From: JAAYEL01 sp964345835
GTDB taxonomy: Bacteria > Bacillota > Clostridia > Tissierellales > Peptoniphilaceae
DNA: 21,126 nucleotides
Assembly: GCA_964345835.1 (NCBI GenBank)
Contig: CAYFSL010000016.1
Coordinates: 1 to 21,126 of the forward strand
Direction: 5' to 3'
Under the pieces are notes generated by a model. It had not been told where the DNA came from. It did no database searches and worked only from the letters and a program-made list of their open reading frames with translations. Below are positions 1 through 6,943 of this stretch, in pieces (within the stretch, counting starts at the first letter, position 1; every line of letters begins with the position of its first letter). A program made the translations under genes and the position numbers.

Positions 1-15
1 TCCAACTAAAATATT

Positions 16-261
16 GTGAAAAAGTATTCCATTTATTTACAAGCAAATTATTTAAAGAGGATTTATGAAAACACAAAGCTAGAAGAATCTCCTGGTAAAG
101 GGATGAGCAACAAGGACTTAATGGGTAAAGATTCCAGGGATAAGTCTAGTAAAAAAGCTAAGTACCTAGAAATGATGGACTACACTTTGGCTATCCTAGG
201 ATCCCTAGCCATACTAATAAGCCTATACAAATTTATTAAATATTTAATCAGAAGAAAATAG
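16..261 (+). CDS. Small single-helix membrane protein, function unknown
   Basis: I do not recognise this gene. The frame opens with GTG at 16 and gives 81 residues. It has a charged, hydrophilic N-terminal two thirds rich in Lys, Ser and Asp, then one hydrophobic stretch at about residues 56-75 (starting YTLAILGSLAILISLYKF), and ends in a basic tail (IRRK). That suggests a one-pass protein with a short positive C-terminus inside the cell. The start is doubtful. A good Shine-Dalgarno-like AAAGAGG at 54-60 precedes an ATG at 65 in a different frame that stops after five codons. An in-frame ATG at 103 would give 52 residues and keep the whole membrane segment. The gene may begin upstream of the window or carry a frameshift near its start. 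It lies 29 bases before the VOC gene on the same strand. Confidence 0.45.
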   Translation: MKKYSIYLQANYLKRIYENTKLEESPGKGMSNKDLMGKDSRDKSSKKAKYLEMMDYTLAILGSLAILISLYKFIKYLIRRK

Positions 262-290
262 AAAAGGTAATTGAAAAGGAGCCAGGAAAT

Positions 291-644
291 ATGAGACTAT
301 CCCACATTAGCATACAAACAGGAAATATCGAAGCAGAGATCTCATTTTTTGAAAAATATGTAGGTTTGAAAATAACAGAAGAATTTAGGGGACCGGCTGG
401 AAGGATTGTTTTTATGGGCAACGAAGAAAGTCCAACCGGGCTAGAAATAATGGAGAATGGGAAGTTTGGACAAATTACAGCTAAAGGCCTAACCCTAGGC
501 TTTACTTGTGATAGGCTAGAAGAACTGAGAGATGGTCTAGTAGAAGCGGGCTTTAAGCCAGGGGATATCAGGACTCCCAATGAAAGGGTAAGCTTCTTCT
601 TCGTAAAAAGCCCTACGGGAGTAAATGTTCAATTTGTAAAATAA
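291..644 (+). CDS. VOC-fold (glyoxalase/bleomycin resistance-like) protein
   Basis: This 117-residue protein has the length and paired beta-alpha-beta-beta-beta pattern of one vicinal-oxygen-chelate module pair. It opens with MRLSHISIQTGN, followed by an FFEKYVGLK helix typical of 'FY..LGL' in the family, and ends with SPTGVNVQFVK, matching the usual 'DPdGn.iEl.e' ending. His5 and Glu52 fit two of the four classical metal-ligand positions. The third position (His in the usual GHIAF) falls at Leu67/Thr68, and the last Glu is Gln114. It is therefore probably not a standard metal-dependent glyoxalase I. A ribosome binding site AAGGAG at 276-281 supports the ATG at 291. The substrate cannot be told from sequence; VOC proteins include lyases, dioxygenases, epimerases and drug-binding proteins. 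Confidence 0.8.
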   Translation: MRLSHISIQTGNIEAEISFFEKYVGLKITEEFRGPAGRIVFMGNEESPTGLEIMENGKFGQITAKGLTLGFTCDRLEELRDGLVEAGFKPGDIRTPNERVSFFFVKSPTGVNVQFVK

Positions 645-675
645 AAGGGCCTCGACTAAGGTCATTTGACAAAGC

Positions 676-710
676 AAAAAAATACCTACTAGCTGGATTT
701 GCTAGTAGGT
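676..710 (-). terminator. Rho-independent terminator of the tRNA-Ser/SRP RNA unit
   Basis: A perfect 10-bp inverted repeat (ACCTACTAGC at 684-693, GCTAGTAGGT at 701-710) encloses a 7-base loop. On the minus strand the stem is followed by a run of eight T (plus-strand A/T at 676-683), the classic intrinsic terminator for the SRP RNA transcript. It sits about 20 bases past the SRP RNA 3' end. On the plus strand the tail is only weakly T-rich (AATTTGCATTTT), so it may stop the VOC transcript less efficiently. Confidence 0.88.
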
Positions 711-730
711 AATTTGCATTTTAAATAAAG

Positions 731-988
731 CACACCCGGCTTCGACCTCCAACAACCTGACGGTATATTAGTAGTTAGCTCGAGGACGGCACCCTCGCAA
801 CACATACAAATGACTACTTAATGCTGCTTCCTTCCGGACCTGACATGGTTCATAGGTTTGTATTGTGCAAGACCATCCTGTCATCACCACTTGCTAAAAT
901 CAGACTCAGACCATTGTTAGCCTCTGCCGGGCTTCTATCCTGCTGTAGCGGATTGCAGGTTACAAGGCACCGCTAACGCCCCATATAG
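731..988 (-). ncRNA. ffs: Signal recognition particle RNA, large bacterial (scRNA) type
   Basis: The minus strand carries the near-invariant Ffh-binding apical domain: GTCAGGTCCGGAAGGAAG, with its GGAA tetraloop, at about 829-846, followed by GCAGCATTAAGT. Upstream on the RNA is an Alu-type 5' domain (GCGGTGCCTTGTAACC then GCAATCCGCTACAGCAGG), as in the Bacillus subtilis 271-nt scRNA. The 5' strand CCCGGC and AACAA pair with TTGTT and GCCGGG near the 3' end, closing the long helix. The RNA scaffolds Ffh and directs membrane-protein co-translational targeting. The ends are approximate, inferred from pairing and from the adjacent tRNA and terminator. It follows directly after tRNA-Ser, so the two are probably processed from one transcript. 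Confidence 0.92.
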
Positions 989-993
989 TGCTA

Positions 994-1085
994 TGGCGGA
1001 GAATGAGGGATTCGAACCCTCGGTACACTTAAAAATGTACACATGATTTCCAATCATGCACCTTCAGCCACTCGGACAACTCTCC
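994..1085 (-). tRNA. tRNA-Ser (anticodon GGA)
   Basis: On the minus strand the gene starts GGAGAGTTGTCCGAGTGG and ends with ATTCTCC, discriminator G and an encoded CCA (994-996). The 7-bp acceptor stem pairs with one G-T. The anticodon stem CATGA/TCATG holds loop TTGGAAA, so the anticodon is GGA, reading UCC/UCU serine codons. A long variable arm (GTACA/TGTAC) and the T-arm GAGGGTTCGAATCCCTC confirm a class II serine tRNA. It is the first gene of a two-RNA unit with the SRP RNA. Confidence 0.97.
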
Positions 1086-1103
1086 TTATGGGTAACACCA
1101 ATT

Positions 1104-1132
1104 ATTATAATCAAAAGGAGAAAATTAGTCAA
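1104..1132 (-). promoter_or_regulatory. Vegetative promoter of the tRNA-Ser/SRP RNA unit
   Basis: On the minus strand TTGACT (1127-1132) is separated by exactly 17 bases from TATAAT (1104-1109). This is a near-perfect housekeeping-sigma promoter, as expected for stable RNA. The start would lie near 1097, about 12 bases before the tRNA 5' end. Confidence 0.88.
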
Positions 1133-1137
1133 CATAC

Positions 1138-1183
1138 AAAAAGGCCCCAGGGTAGGAGATAGGTTTATCTTCCAATCCTGGGG
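1138..1183 (-). terminator. Terminator after the tyrS/AI-2E permease transcript
   Basis: An imperfect hairpin pairs CCCCAGG (1145-1151) with CCTGGGG (1177-1183), and an inner stem (about 1155-1160 with 1167-1172) extends it. On the minus strand it is followed by TTTTT (1138-1142), just beyond the permease stop. The T-run almost touches the -35 box of the tRNA-Ser promoter, so one operon stops where the next unit begins. Confidence 0.8.
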
Positions 1184-1205
1184 TTTATTTTATTATTAAA
1201 AGTTT

Positions 1206-2444
1206 TTACGATGAGCTTGTGGTAGACTTACTTACTTCTCTCTTTCCGTCATCCTTATTAGCTAGCTTCTTTTCTTCTTTTTTATTCAGGAAGAATTTAA
1301 CTAAAATTATTGATACAGATACTAGAGGGACGGACAAGATCATACCCCATATCCCATACATTCCACCACCAACTATTATTGACAAAAGGATAACTAGAGG
1401 GTGAAGACCAGTCGAGTCTCCCAATAGTTTTGGTCCTATAATATTATTTTCAATCCATTGTATAAGGACAAATATTATCGTTAGCCAGACTGCCTTAATC
1501 GGTGACTTTATGGCAGCGAATATAAAGGCTGGAAGTAGACCCATAAATGGTCCAATATAAGGGATTATATCTCCAACCATAGTTAGTAGACCTATGACAA
1601 AAGCAAACTCTATTCCCATGATAGCTAGGACAATCATGGTAGCAACCCCTACAAAGACCGCCATCAGAATACGACCTCTTACAAAGCCGCTTAAAGCGGT
1701 ATCGAGCTCGTTGTAAAGGTCGAAACCTTCATTTATAAATCTCTTAGGTAGGATAGCTTTTATCTTTTTAAATATCTCATCCTTATCAACTAGGAAGAAG
1801 TAGGTGATAATTGGGATTAAAATAAGTGAAAGGAGCTTGCCAATACTTCCCGTGATTGTAGTAAGGGCATTGGCGGACCAGTTTAATATCTTGGATGAAG
1901 ATGTATTGATATATCCGCTTATAGCCTTTTCAAGCTCGTCTAACACATTCACATTTGCAATGTTATTACTCTCTAATATCCAATCAATCCACTCAGCTGT
2001 CTTATCCAAAAGAGATGGTAGGTTTCTTATAAAGCTTGCAATTTGTGCTGTCAGGGTTGGTATTACTAGATAACCAAGAGCTACTAAAAATAGGAGAATT
2101 GCCAGGTAGACAATTATAGTCCCAAAATTCCTTTTTACCCCTTTTTGCTCCAATTTGTTAACCAAGGGGTTAAGTATATAGGCAAGGATCATGGCGATAA
2201 AGATCGATGAAAGGGTAGACCCTAGGACCTTGTATCTCCTAAAAAGGGATAATAGGATTAAGATACCTATTACTATTAGGGTTGAGTTAAATAGCTTATG
2301 CCAGTTTATCCTAATCCTCTTATCCTGGGATAGGTGCTTATTACCAATATACATTAGGTAATAAATGCATAGGAATAGGAGAACAAGAAGGGCTACTGAA
2401 ATCAACACTTGTATAAAGGCAGGTATATTATCTGCTTTAATCAT
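1206..2444 (-). CDS. AI-2E family (PF01594-type) transporter
   Basis: This 412-residue integral membrane protein has about eight hydrophobic segments. An N-terminal pair of helices comes first (about residues 8-30 and 46-66). After a soluble middle region, the C-terminal helix cluster carries family hallmarks: VGDIIPYIGPFMGLLPA, NNIIGPKLLGDSTGLHPLV, and GGGMYGIWGMILSVPLVS. The tail is Lys/Glu/Ser-rich. The family includes E. coli TqsA (quorum-signal export) and Na+/H+ antiporters, so the name does not fix the substrate. The start ATG at 2442-2444 has a GGGGAGG site just upstream. It follows tyrS by 15 bases on the same strand, so it is almost certainly co-transcribed and shares the T-box control. 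Confidence 0.88.
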   Translation of the reverse strand: MIKADNIPAFIQVLISVALLVLLFLCIYYLMYIGNKHLSQDKRIRINWHKLFNSTLIVIGILILLSLFRRYKVLGSTLSSIFIAMILAYILNPLVNKLEQKGVKRNFGTIIVYLAILLFLVALGYLVIPTLTAQIASFIRNLPSLLDKTAEWIDWILESNNIANVNVLDELEKAISGYINTSSSKILNWSANALTTITGSIGKLLSLILIPIITYFFLVDKDEIFKKIKAILPKRFINEGFDLYNELDTALSGFVRGRILMAVFVGVATMIVLAIMGIEFAFVIGLLTMVGDIIPYIGPFMGLLPAFIFAAIKSPIKAVWLTIIFVLIQWIENNIIGPKLLGDSTGLHPLVILLSIIVGGGMYGIWGMILSVPLVSVSIILVKFFLNKKEEKKLANKDDGKREVSKSTTSSS

Positions 2445-2459
2445 AAAGACCTCCCCGTC

Positions 2460-3701
2460 TTATTTTACGATTACCCTGTGGTAAACCTTTTTCCCTTTTT
2501 TAATTACAAAGCCACCATCGACTATGTCTTCCTCTTTAATTGAGTATGCAGGGTCGCTAACCTTAACGTCATTAAGGCTTATGCCCCCTTGTTGGATTAA
2601 CCTTCTTGCTTCTCCATTGGATTTTGTTAGACCAAGCTCTGTAAGAAGGGCAAGGATTCCATTTTCCTTAATAAATTGAGAGTCTAGTTCTGTTGAAGGC
2701 ATATTTTCATCAATTCCACCCTTTTGGAATAGGGCTCTAGAAGTTTCAAGAGCCTGCTTAGCCTTTTCTTCTCCATGGACTAGCTTTGTAATCTCATAGG
2801 CAAGGATTTCCTTGGCCTTATTTATCCTCTCATCCTTGTGACTAGCTAGCTCCTTACATTCTTCCGTAGGAAGGAAGGTAAGCATTAGTAGGAATTTTTC
2901 AACATCCCTGTCATCGACATTTCTCATGTATTGGAATAGTTCATAAGGGCTTGTCTTTTCCTCATCTAGCCAGACAGCTCCCTTTTGGGACTTGCCCATC
3001 TTGACCCCATCTGCTGTGGTTAGAAGCTTAAAGGTCATGGCATAAACCTTGTCATCTTCAAGTCTTCTAACTAGGTCGTAGCCTCCTAGGATATTGGACC
3101 ATTGGTCAGATCCTCCCATTTGAAGCTTACATTTATGCCTCCTATATAGCTCAAGATAGTCGTAGGATTGCATTAACATGTAGGAAAGTTCAAAGAAGGT
3201 TAGACCTGAATCAAGCCTATTTTTGTAGGCGTCCTTTTTAAGCATTTCATTTACTGAGAAGTGGACCCCGATTTCCCTGACAAATTCAAGGAAGTTAAGC
3301 TTCAATAGCCAATCAGCATTGTTTTCAATGATAGCTTTCCCGTCTGAAAAGTCGATGAACCTTTGGAATTGTTGGTAGAACCTTTCAGCGTTGTGGTTGA
3401 TAGTTTCCTTGGTCATTATCATCCTCATATCGGACCTACCTGATGGGTCCCCAATCATGGTGGTTCCTCCACCTAGAAGGGCGATAGGGATATGGCCGTG
3501 GGCCTGCATCCTCATCATAACCATTATCTGGATAAAATGACCTATAGTAAGTGAGTCGGCTGTGGCATCGAATCCTATATAGAAGGGTACTTTTTCCTTT
3601 GCAAGTAGTTCCTTTAATTCATCTTCAAAGGTGGCTTGCTCAAAGTAACCCCTCTCAACTAACTCATCGAATACGTTATCGTGTTCAATCTTGTACTTCA
3701 T
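2460..3701 (-). CDS. tyrS: Tyrosyl-tRNA synthetase
   Basis: This 413-residue class I synthetase charges tRNA-Tyr. The HIGH-type motif is TIGH at residues 52-55, within FDATADSLTIGHF, a TyrRS signature. The tyrosine pocket motif YMLMQSYDYLEL and GGSDQWSNILGG follow. The KMSKS loop is KMGKS at 234-238. The C-terminal ~70 residues form an S4-like RNA-binding domain (NGEARRLIQQGGISLND). The start is the ATG at 3699-3701, preceded by GGAGGAAA at 3703-3710. An open frame runs 22 codons further upstream, but it covers the leader T-run and is not coding. A T-box leader and a consensus promoter lie upstream, and an AI-2E permease follows in the same operon. Confidence 0.96.
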   Translation of the reverse strand: MKYKIEHDNVFDELVERGYFEQATFEDELKELLAKEKVPFYIGFDATADSLTIGHFIQIMVMMRMQAHGHIPIALLGGGTTMIGDPSGRSDMRMIMTKETINHNAERFYQQFQRFIDFSDGKAIIENNADWLLKLNFLEFVREIGVHFSVNEMLKKDAYKNRLDSGLTFFELSYMLMQSYDYLELYRRHKCKLQMGGSDQWSNILGGYDLVRRLEDDKVYAMTFKLLTTADGVKMGKSQKGAVWLDEEKTSPYELFQYMRNVDDRDVEKFLLMLTFLPTEECKELASHKDERINKAKEILAYEITKLVHGEEKAKQALETSRALFQKGGIDENMPSTELDSQFIKENGILALLTELGLTKSNGEARRLIQQGGISLNDVKVSDPAYSIKEEDIVDGGFVIKKGKKVYHRVIVK

Positions 3702-3720
3702 ATTTCCTCCAAAAAATAAT

Positions 3721-3879
3721 AAAAAAAATGACATTAAACCCAAAGGGACGCTAAACCGTGGTACCACCCTTCTTTGCTAATGCCTCTTAGTTGGTTAAGC
3801 CCAACAAAACTTTAAGACTCCGGCACTGTAACCCATGTTTATAATAATGGATGCCTTCACCGTCTAATATTAAAGTATG
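3721..3879 (-). promoter_or_regulatory. T-box riboswitch leader of tyrS (compact Stem I)
   Basis: The minus strand contains the T-box core AAGGGTGGTACCACG (3758-3772). AAGGG pairs with CCCTT and ACG with CGT, leaving the bulge UGGUACC, the canonical antiterminator with UGGU ready to pair with an uncharged ACCA end. U at the variable position suits the A discriminator of tRNA-Tyr. Upstream, GTTGG/CCAAC (3790-3805) looks like Stem III. Before it, AGAC/GTCT, GGCA/TGCC and CCAT/ATGG nest into a short Stem I. Its 3' side holds GTTACAG, offering UAC (Tyr) as the specifier. A run of eight T (3721-3728) precedes the ribosome binding site, suggesting transcription attenuation. I could not draw a convincing competing terminator stem. 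The leader upstream of the T-box is only about 107 bases. Confidence 0.88.
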
Positions 3880-3884
3880 CTACC

Positions 3885-3913
3885 ATTATAAGGAAAAGGC
3901 TCCTTACTGTCAA
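3885..3913 (-). promoter_or_regulatory. Consensus promoter of the tyrS T-box transcript
   Basis: TTGACA (3908-3913) and TATAAT (3885-3890) on the minus strand are separated by exactly 17 bases, a perfect housekeeping-sigma promoter. The predicted start near 3879 sets the 5' end of the T-box leader. Confidence 0.9.
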
Positions 3914-4008
3914 TTATTTTCCTATACCTGCCTATCTCTTTATGGTAGAATTGGAAGAGATAATAATTTTTGGAAATATTATAAAATATATAAAGAAAGA
4001 GGTATGAC

Positions 4009-4665
4009 ATGAAATTTTTCTTAGATACGGCAGATGTTGAACAAATTAAGGAAATCGCTTCAATGGGCCTATGCGATGGGGTAACAACTAACCCTACCTT
4101 GATAGGTAAGGCGGGAAGGGACTTTGAAGAAACTATTAAGGAGATAGCTTCTATTGTTGATGGTCCAGTTTCAGCGGAAGTAACATCAAAGGGTGTTGAC
4201 AACATGGTAGAAGAAGCTAGAAGGATAGCTAAGTGGGCTGACAATATAGTAATCAAGGTTCCTATGGGGGCAGAGGGCCTAAAGGTTATTAAAATCCTTT
4301 CTGACGAAGGTATAAAGACCAACTGTACCCTAGTATTTTCAGTAGCTCAGGGGCTACTTGCTGCCAAGGCTGGGGCAACCTATATAAGTCCATTTATTGG
4401 AAGAATTGACGATATCAACTTCGATGGGATGCAATTAATTCAAGACCTTAGGATAGTCCTTGACAACTATGGTTTTGATACAGAAATAATAGCAGCCTCA
4501 ATAAGAAGCCTTGCCCATGTTGAAGAATCAGCTTTAATTGGAGCCGATATAGCTACCATACCAAATGACGTATTTACAAAGATGTGGAGCCACATATTAA
4601 CAGATGTCGGCATAGAAAGATTCGACAAGGACTGGCAAGACTACCTAGATAGCTTAGAAAAGTAG
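4009..4665 (+). CDS. Small-type transaldolase (TAL/FSA family)
   Basis: At 218 residues this is the short, decameric-type transaldolase/fructose-6-phosphate aldolase. It is a TIM barrel acting in the non-oxidative pentose phosphate pathway by Schiff-base chemistry. The N-terminus MKFFLDTAD and GVTTNPTLI are family signatures. The catalytic lysine is Lys83 in NIVIKVPM. Two positions separate aldolase from transaldolase: E. coli FSA has Gln59 and Tyr131, true transaldolases have Glu and Phe. Here they are Glu57 (SAEV) and Phe129 (SPFIGRIDD), so transaldolase activity is more likely. AAAGAGG at 3996-4002 supports the start. The gene is divergent from tyrS and has its own terminator. Confidence 0.93.
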   Translation: MKFFLDTADVEQIKEIASMGLCDGVTTNPTLIGKAGRDFEETIKEIASIVDGPVSAEVTSKGVDNMVEEARRIAKWADNIVIKVPMGAEGLKVIKILSDEGIKTNCTLVFSVAQGLLAAKAGATYISPFIGRIDDINFDGMQLIQDLRIVLDNYGFDTEIIAASIRSLAHVEESALIGADIATIPNDVFTKMWSHILTDVGIERFDKDWQDYLDSLEK

Positions 4666-4763
4666 GATGCTGTAATTGTATATTTAGCATTAGTTCTTTT
4701 TGCTAGGTAACTTTAATAATAAAAGTATATTTAAGGTTAAACTATATACTTCAACTAATCACG

Positions 4764-4810
4764 CTAGTGCCATATAATGACAAAGATCATTTGCTGGCAC
4801 TAGTTTTTTT
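4764..4810 (+). terminator. Rho-independent terminator after the transaldolase gene
   Basis: CTAGTGCC (4764-4771) pairs with GGCACTAG (4796-4803), and inner AATGA/TCATT lengthens the hairpin. Seven T follow (4804-4810). It lies about 100 bases after the stop codon. The intervening DNA holds only AT-rich sequence with a weak inverted repeat (AAGTATA at 4723, TATACTT at 4745). Confidence 0.88.
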
Positions 4811-4908
4811 CATTGAATAAGTTAGGACATTTAAAATCCAGGTAAAAAATCATCTAAATAGATTAAATATATTTTAATTTGTAGTATCCTTATTATAAGG
4901 AGGAAGAT

Positions 4909-5847
4909 ATGGCTTCAATAATTAAGGTGAGAGGACTCACAAAGAAATATAAAGAGTTAACAGCTTTAGATAGGCTAGACTTAGATGTGGAAGAGGGAAG
5001 AATATTAGGGCTTCTTGGGCCAAATGGGTCAGGAAAATCAACCCTGATAAATTGCATCTTATCCCTTTTAGACTTTGACCAGGGGACCATAGAGCTTTAT
5101 GGACAAGAGATGACCCCCGAAGCCTATGATATTAAAAGGAAGATAGGGGTGGTTTTTCAGGATGTCGGGGTTTTTGAAGAACTGAATGTCTATGAAAACA
5201 TCGATTATTTTTGCGGACTTTACATATTGGACAAGAAAGAGAGAAAGCCCCTTGTAGAGGAGGCCATCATGCTTGTCGGTCTAGAAAATTTCAAGAAATT
5301 TAGGCCTAAACAATTGTCGGGTGGACTTTTAAGAAGGCTAAATATAGCCTGCGGAATTGCCCATAAGCCTGATCTAATATTTTTTGATGAGCCGACGGTG
5401 GCAGTTGACCCCCAATCCAGGAATAATATTTTAGAAGGGGTAAAGGAACTTAACAAGCAGGGTGCAACTATTGTGTATACCTCTCATTATATGGATGAGG
5501 TGGAAATGCTTTGTGATGACATAGTAATTATCGATAGGGGAAGAGTTATAGCCAAGGGATCATCAGAAGAATTAAAGGACCTTATAGACCTCCATGAAAA
5601 AATCACCTTTGACCTAGATAAGGTGGATGAACAGAAACTATCAAAATTAAAGAGTCTGGACAATGTATTGAGTGTGGACTTTAGCAATAGAACTTGTAGA
5701 GTAGCCTTTAGTCATGGCAAGGACAACCTGATTAGACTTATAAATTTCTTAAAAGAAGAGGGTATTAACTACGGGTTCTTAAGCTCCGAAAAGCCTTCCC
5801 TTAATGACGTTTTCTTAGAGCTAACCGGCAAGGATTTGAGGGATTAA
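4909..5847 (+). CDS. ABC transporter ATP-binding protein (ABC-2 exporter type)
   Basis: This 312-residue nucleotide-binding subunit energises export through the two permeases that follow. Walker A is GPNGSGKST (37-45), the Q-loop is Gln84 and the signature is LSGGLLRR (136-143). Walker B is LIFFDEPT with Asp160/Glu161, and the switch His is His193 (YTSHYMDE). Everything needed for ATP hydrolysis is present. Leu-Leu after LSGG is less common than the usual Met-Lys or Gln-Gln. The C-terminal ~90 residues form the DUF4162-like extension common in drug/peptide-exporter ATPases. AAGGAGG at 4897-4903 precedes the start. The gene ends one base before the first permease. The substrate is not evident; related sets export antibiotics, lantibiotics, sodium or lipids. 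Confidence 0.93.
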   Translation: MASIIKVRGLTKKYKELTALDRLDLDVEEGRILGLLGPNGSGKSTLINCILSLLDFDQGTIELYGQEMTPEAYDIKRKIGVVFQDVGVFEELNVYENIDYFCGLYILDKKERKPLVEEAIMLVGLENFKKFRPKQLSGGLLRRLNIACGIAHKPDLIFFDEPTVAVDPQSRNNILEGVKELNKQGATIVYTSHYMDEVEMLCDDIVIIDRGRVIAKGSSEELKDLIDLHEKITFDLDKVDEQKLSKLKSLDNVLSVDFSNRTCRVAFSHGKDNLIRLINFLKEEGINYGFLSSEKPSLNDVFLELTGKDLRD

Positions 5848-5848
5848 A

Positions 5849-6943
5849 ATGTTTTTACATACCTTTACTTATACAAACAAACTACTTGTAAGAAAGAAGG
5901 CCCTTTTATTCTGGTCAATGGTCTTTCCAATAATTCTTGGCTTCCTTTTTAAGCTGGCTTTCGGGGGTTTAGTTGAGAGCGAACAATTTAAGAGGATAGA
6001 TGTCTCCTATGAAGAGGGAATAAAGGATGATAGTTACTTCTGGACCTTTCTAAACCAATTGGACGAAGAGGGTTATTTCAACTTAACTCCTGCCAGGGGC
6101 GATAAACTCTTAAAAGAAGGGAAGGTCAAGGCTCACATAGTGAATAAAAACCAGCTATTGACGAAAGAGTCGGGGCTAGAAGAGACGGTAGTGGAAAGCA
6201 TCATTAACCAATATTTACAAAAGGAATCCACGATTAAAAACATTTGGCAAATAGCCCCAGGGGCCAAGCTGGACGAGGTTCTTAAACTTGATGATTACAT
6301 TGAAGATACCAGTAGGGCCAACATGAACTTTATAAACACCTACTTTTATTCTCTTATAGGGATGCAGGCTATTTATGGTTATATGTGGGGGCTTGAAGTC
6401 ATGTATATGTATGAGGCTAACCTATCAACCCTGGCCAAGAGAAATGCAATATCAGCGAGCAAGAAGGGAAAATCCCTTTTGGCTTCCCTTTTATCTGCCT
6501 GGATAATCAACATCCTTGTCCTAATGGTAAATTTGGTCGTCCAGAAGTATGCCTTTAAGGTGGATTTTGGGGATAGGATATTAGAACTAGTAGGTCTCCT
6601 TTCAATTGCCGGATTAAACGGGGTCTGCCTAGGAGGACTAATAGCTGTTTCTAACAAGAGGTCTGTAGACACAAAGATTGGAATAGGTATTTCCATAAGC
6701 ATGTTTCTAAGCTTTCTTGCAGGGATGATGTTTTCAAGGATGAAGCTTATAGTGGAAAGGTATTTTCCCTTAGCAAATAGGGTTAACCCGGTAAGCCTTG
6801 TAACAGACGGACTATATTCCCTATATTATTATGGGTCCCTGGATAAGTATATGGAAAATGTTTTATGGTTGTCAGGAGTTACCTTATTCTTCTTGCTTGC
6901 AACCTTGTATATCATAAGGGGGAAGAAGTATGATAGTCTTTAA
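5849..6943 (+). CDS. ABC-2 type permease subunit 1
   Basis: This 364-residue protein follows the ATW-type ABC-2 layout. There is a first membrane helix at about residues 21-41 (LFWSMVFPIILGFLFKLAFG) and an extracytoplasmic domain of about 130 residues. A C-terminal block of five helices follows, ending in LFFLLATLYIIRG and a short basic tail. Resemblance to the ABC2_membrane_3 group is by architecture and by the conserved 'RNAIS' coupling segment (KRNAISASKKG), which is also present in subunit 2. The start follows the ATPase stop by one base, so the two are translationally coupled. It probably forms a heterodimer with the next gene product. Confidence 0.88.
   Translation: MFLHTFTYTNKLLVRKKALLFWSMVFPIILGFLFKLAFGGLVESEQFKRIDVSYEEGIKDDSYFWTFLNQLDEEGYFNLTPARGDKLLKEGKVKAHIVNKNQLLTKESGLEETVVESIINQYLQKESTIKNIWQIAPGAKLDEVLKLDDYIEDTSRANMNFINTYFYSLIGMQAIYGYMWGLEVMYMYEANLSTLAKRNAISASKKGKSLLASLLSAWIINILVLMVNLVVQKYAFKVDFGDRILELVGLLSIAGLNGVCLGGLIAVSNKRSVDTKIGIGISISMFLSFLAGMMFSRMKLIVERYFPLANRVNPVSLVTDGLYSLYYYGSLDKYMENVLWLSGVTLFFLLATLYIIRGKKYDSL

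Noticed and set aside
248..580. 110-codon minus-strand open frame opposite the VOC gene
   Set aside because: It is a mirror of a real conserved gene, with no start signal and low-complexity serine/proline composition.
3702..3767. N-terminal extension of tyrS by 22 codons
   Set aside because: The extension covers the T-box U-tract and ribosome binding site, and TyrRS homologues begin at the chosen ATG.
4667..4690. Terminator immediately after the transaldolase stop (ATGCT/AGCAT)
   Set aside because: The five-base stem is weak with a long loop, and a much better terminator follows at 4764-4810.
4890..4895. TATTAT as -10 box for the ABC operon
   Set aside because: It would start transcription inside the ribosome binding site; I could not identify a convincing promoter for this operon.
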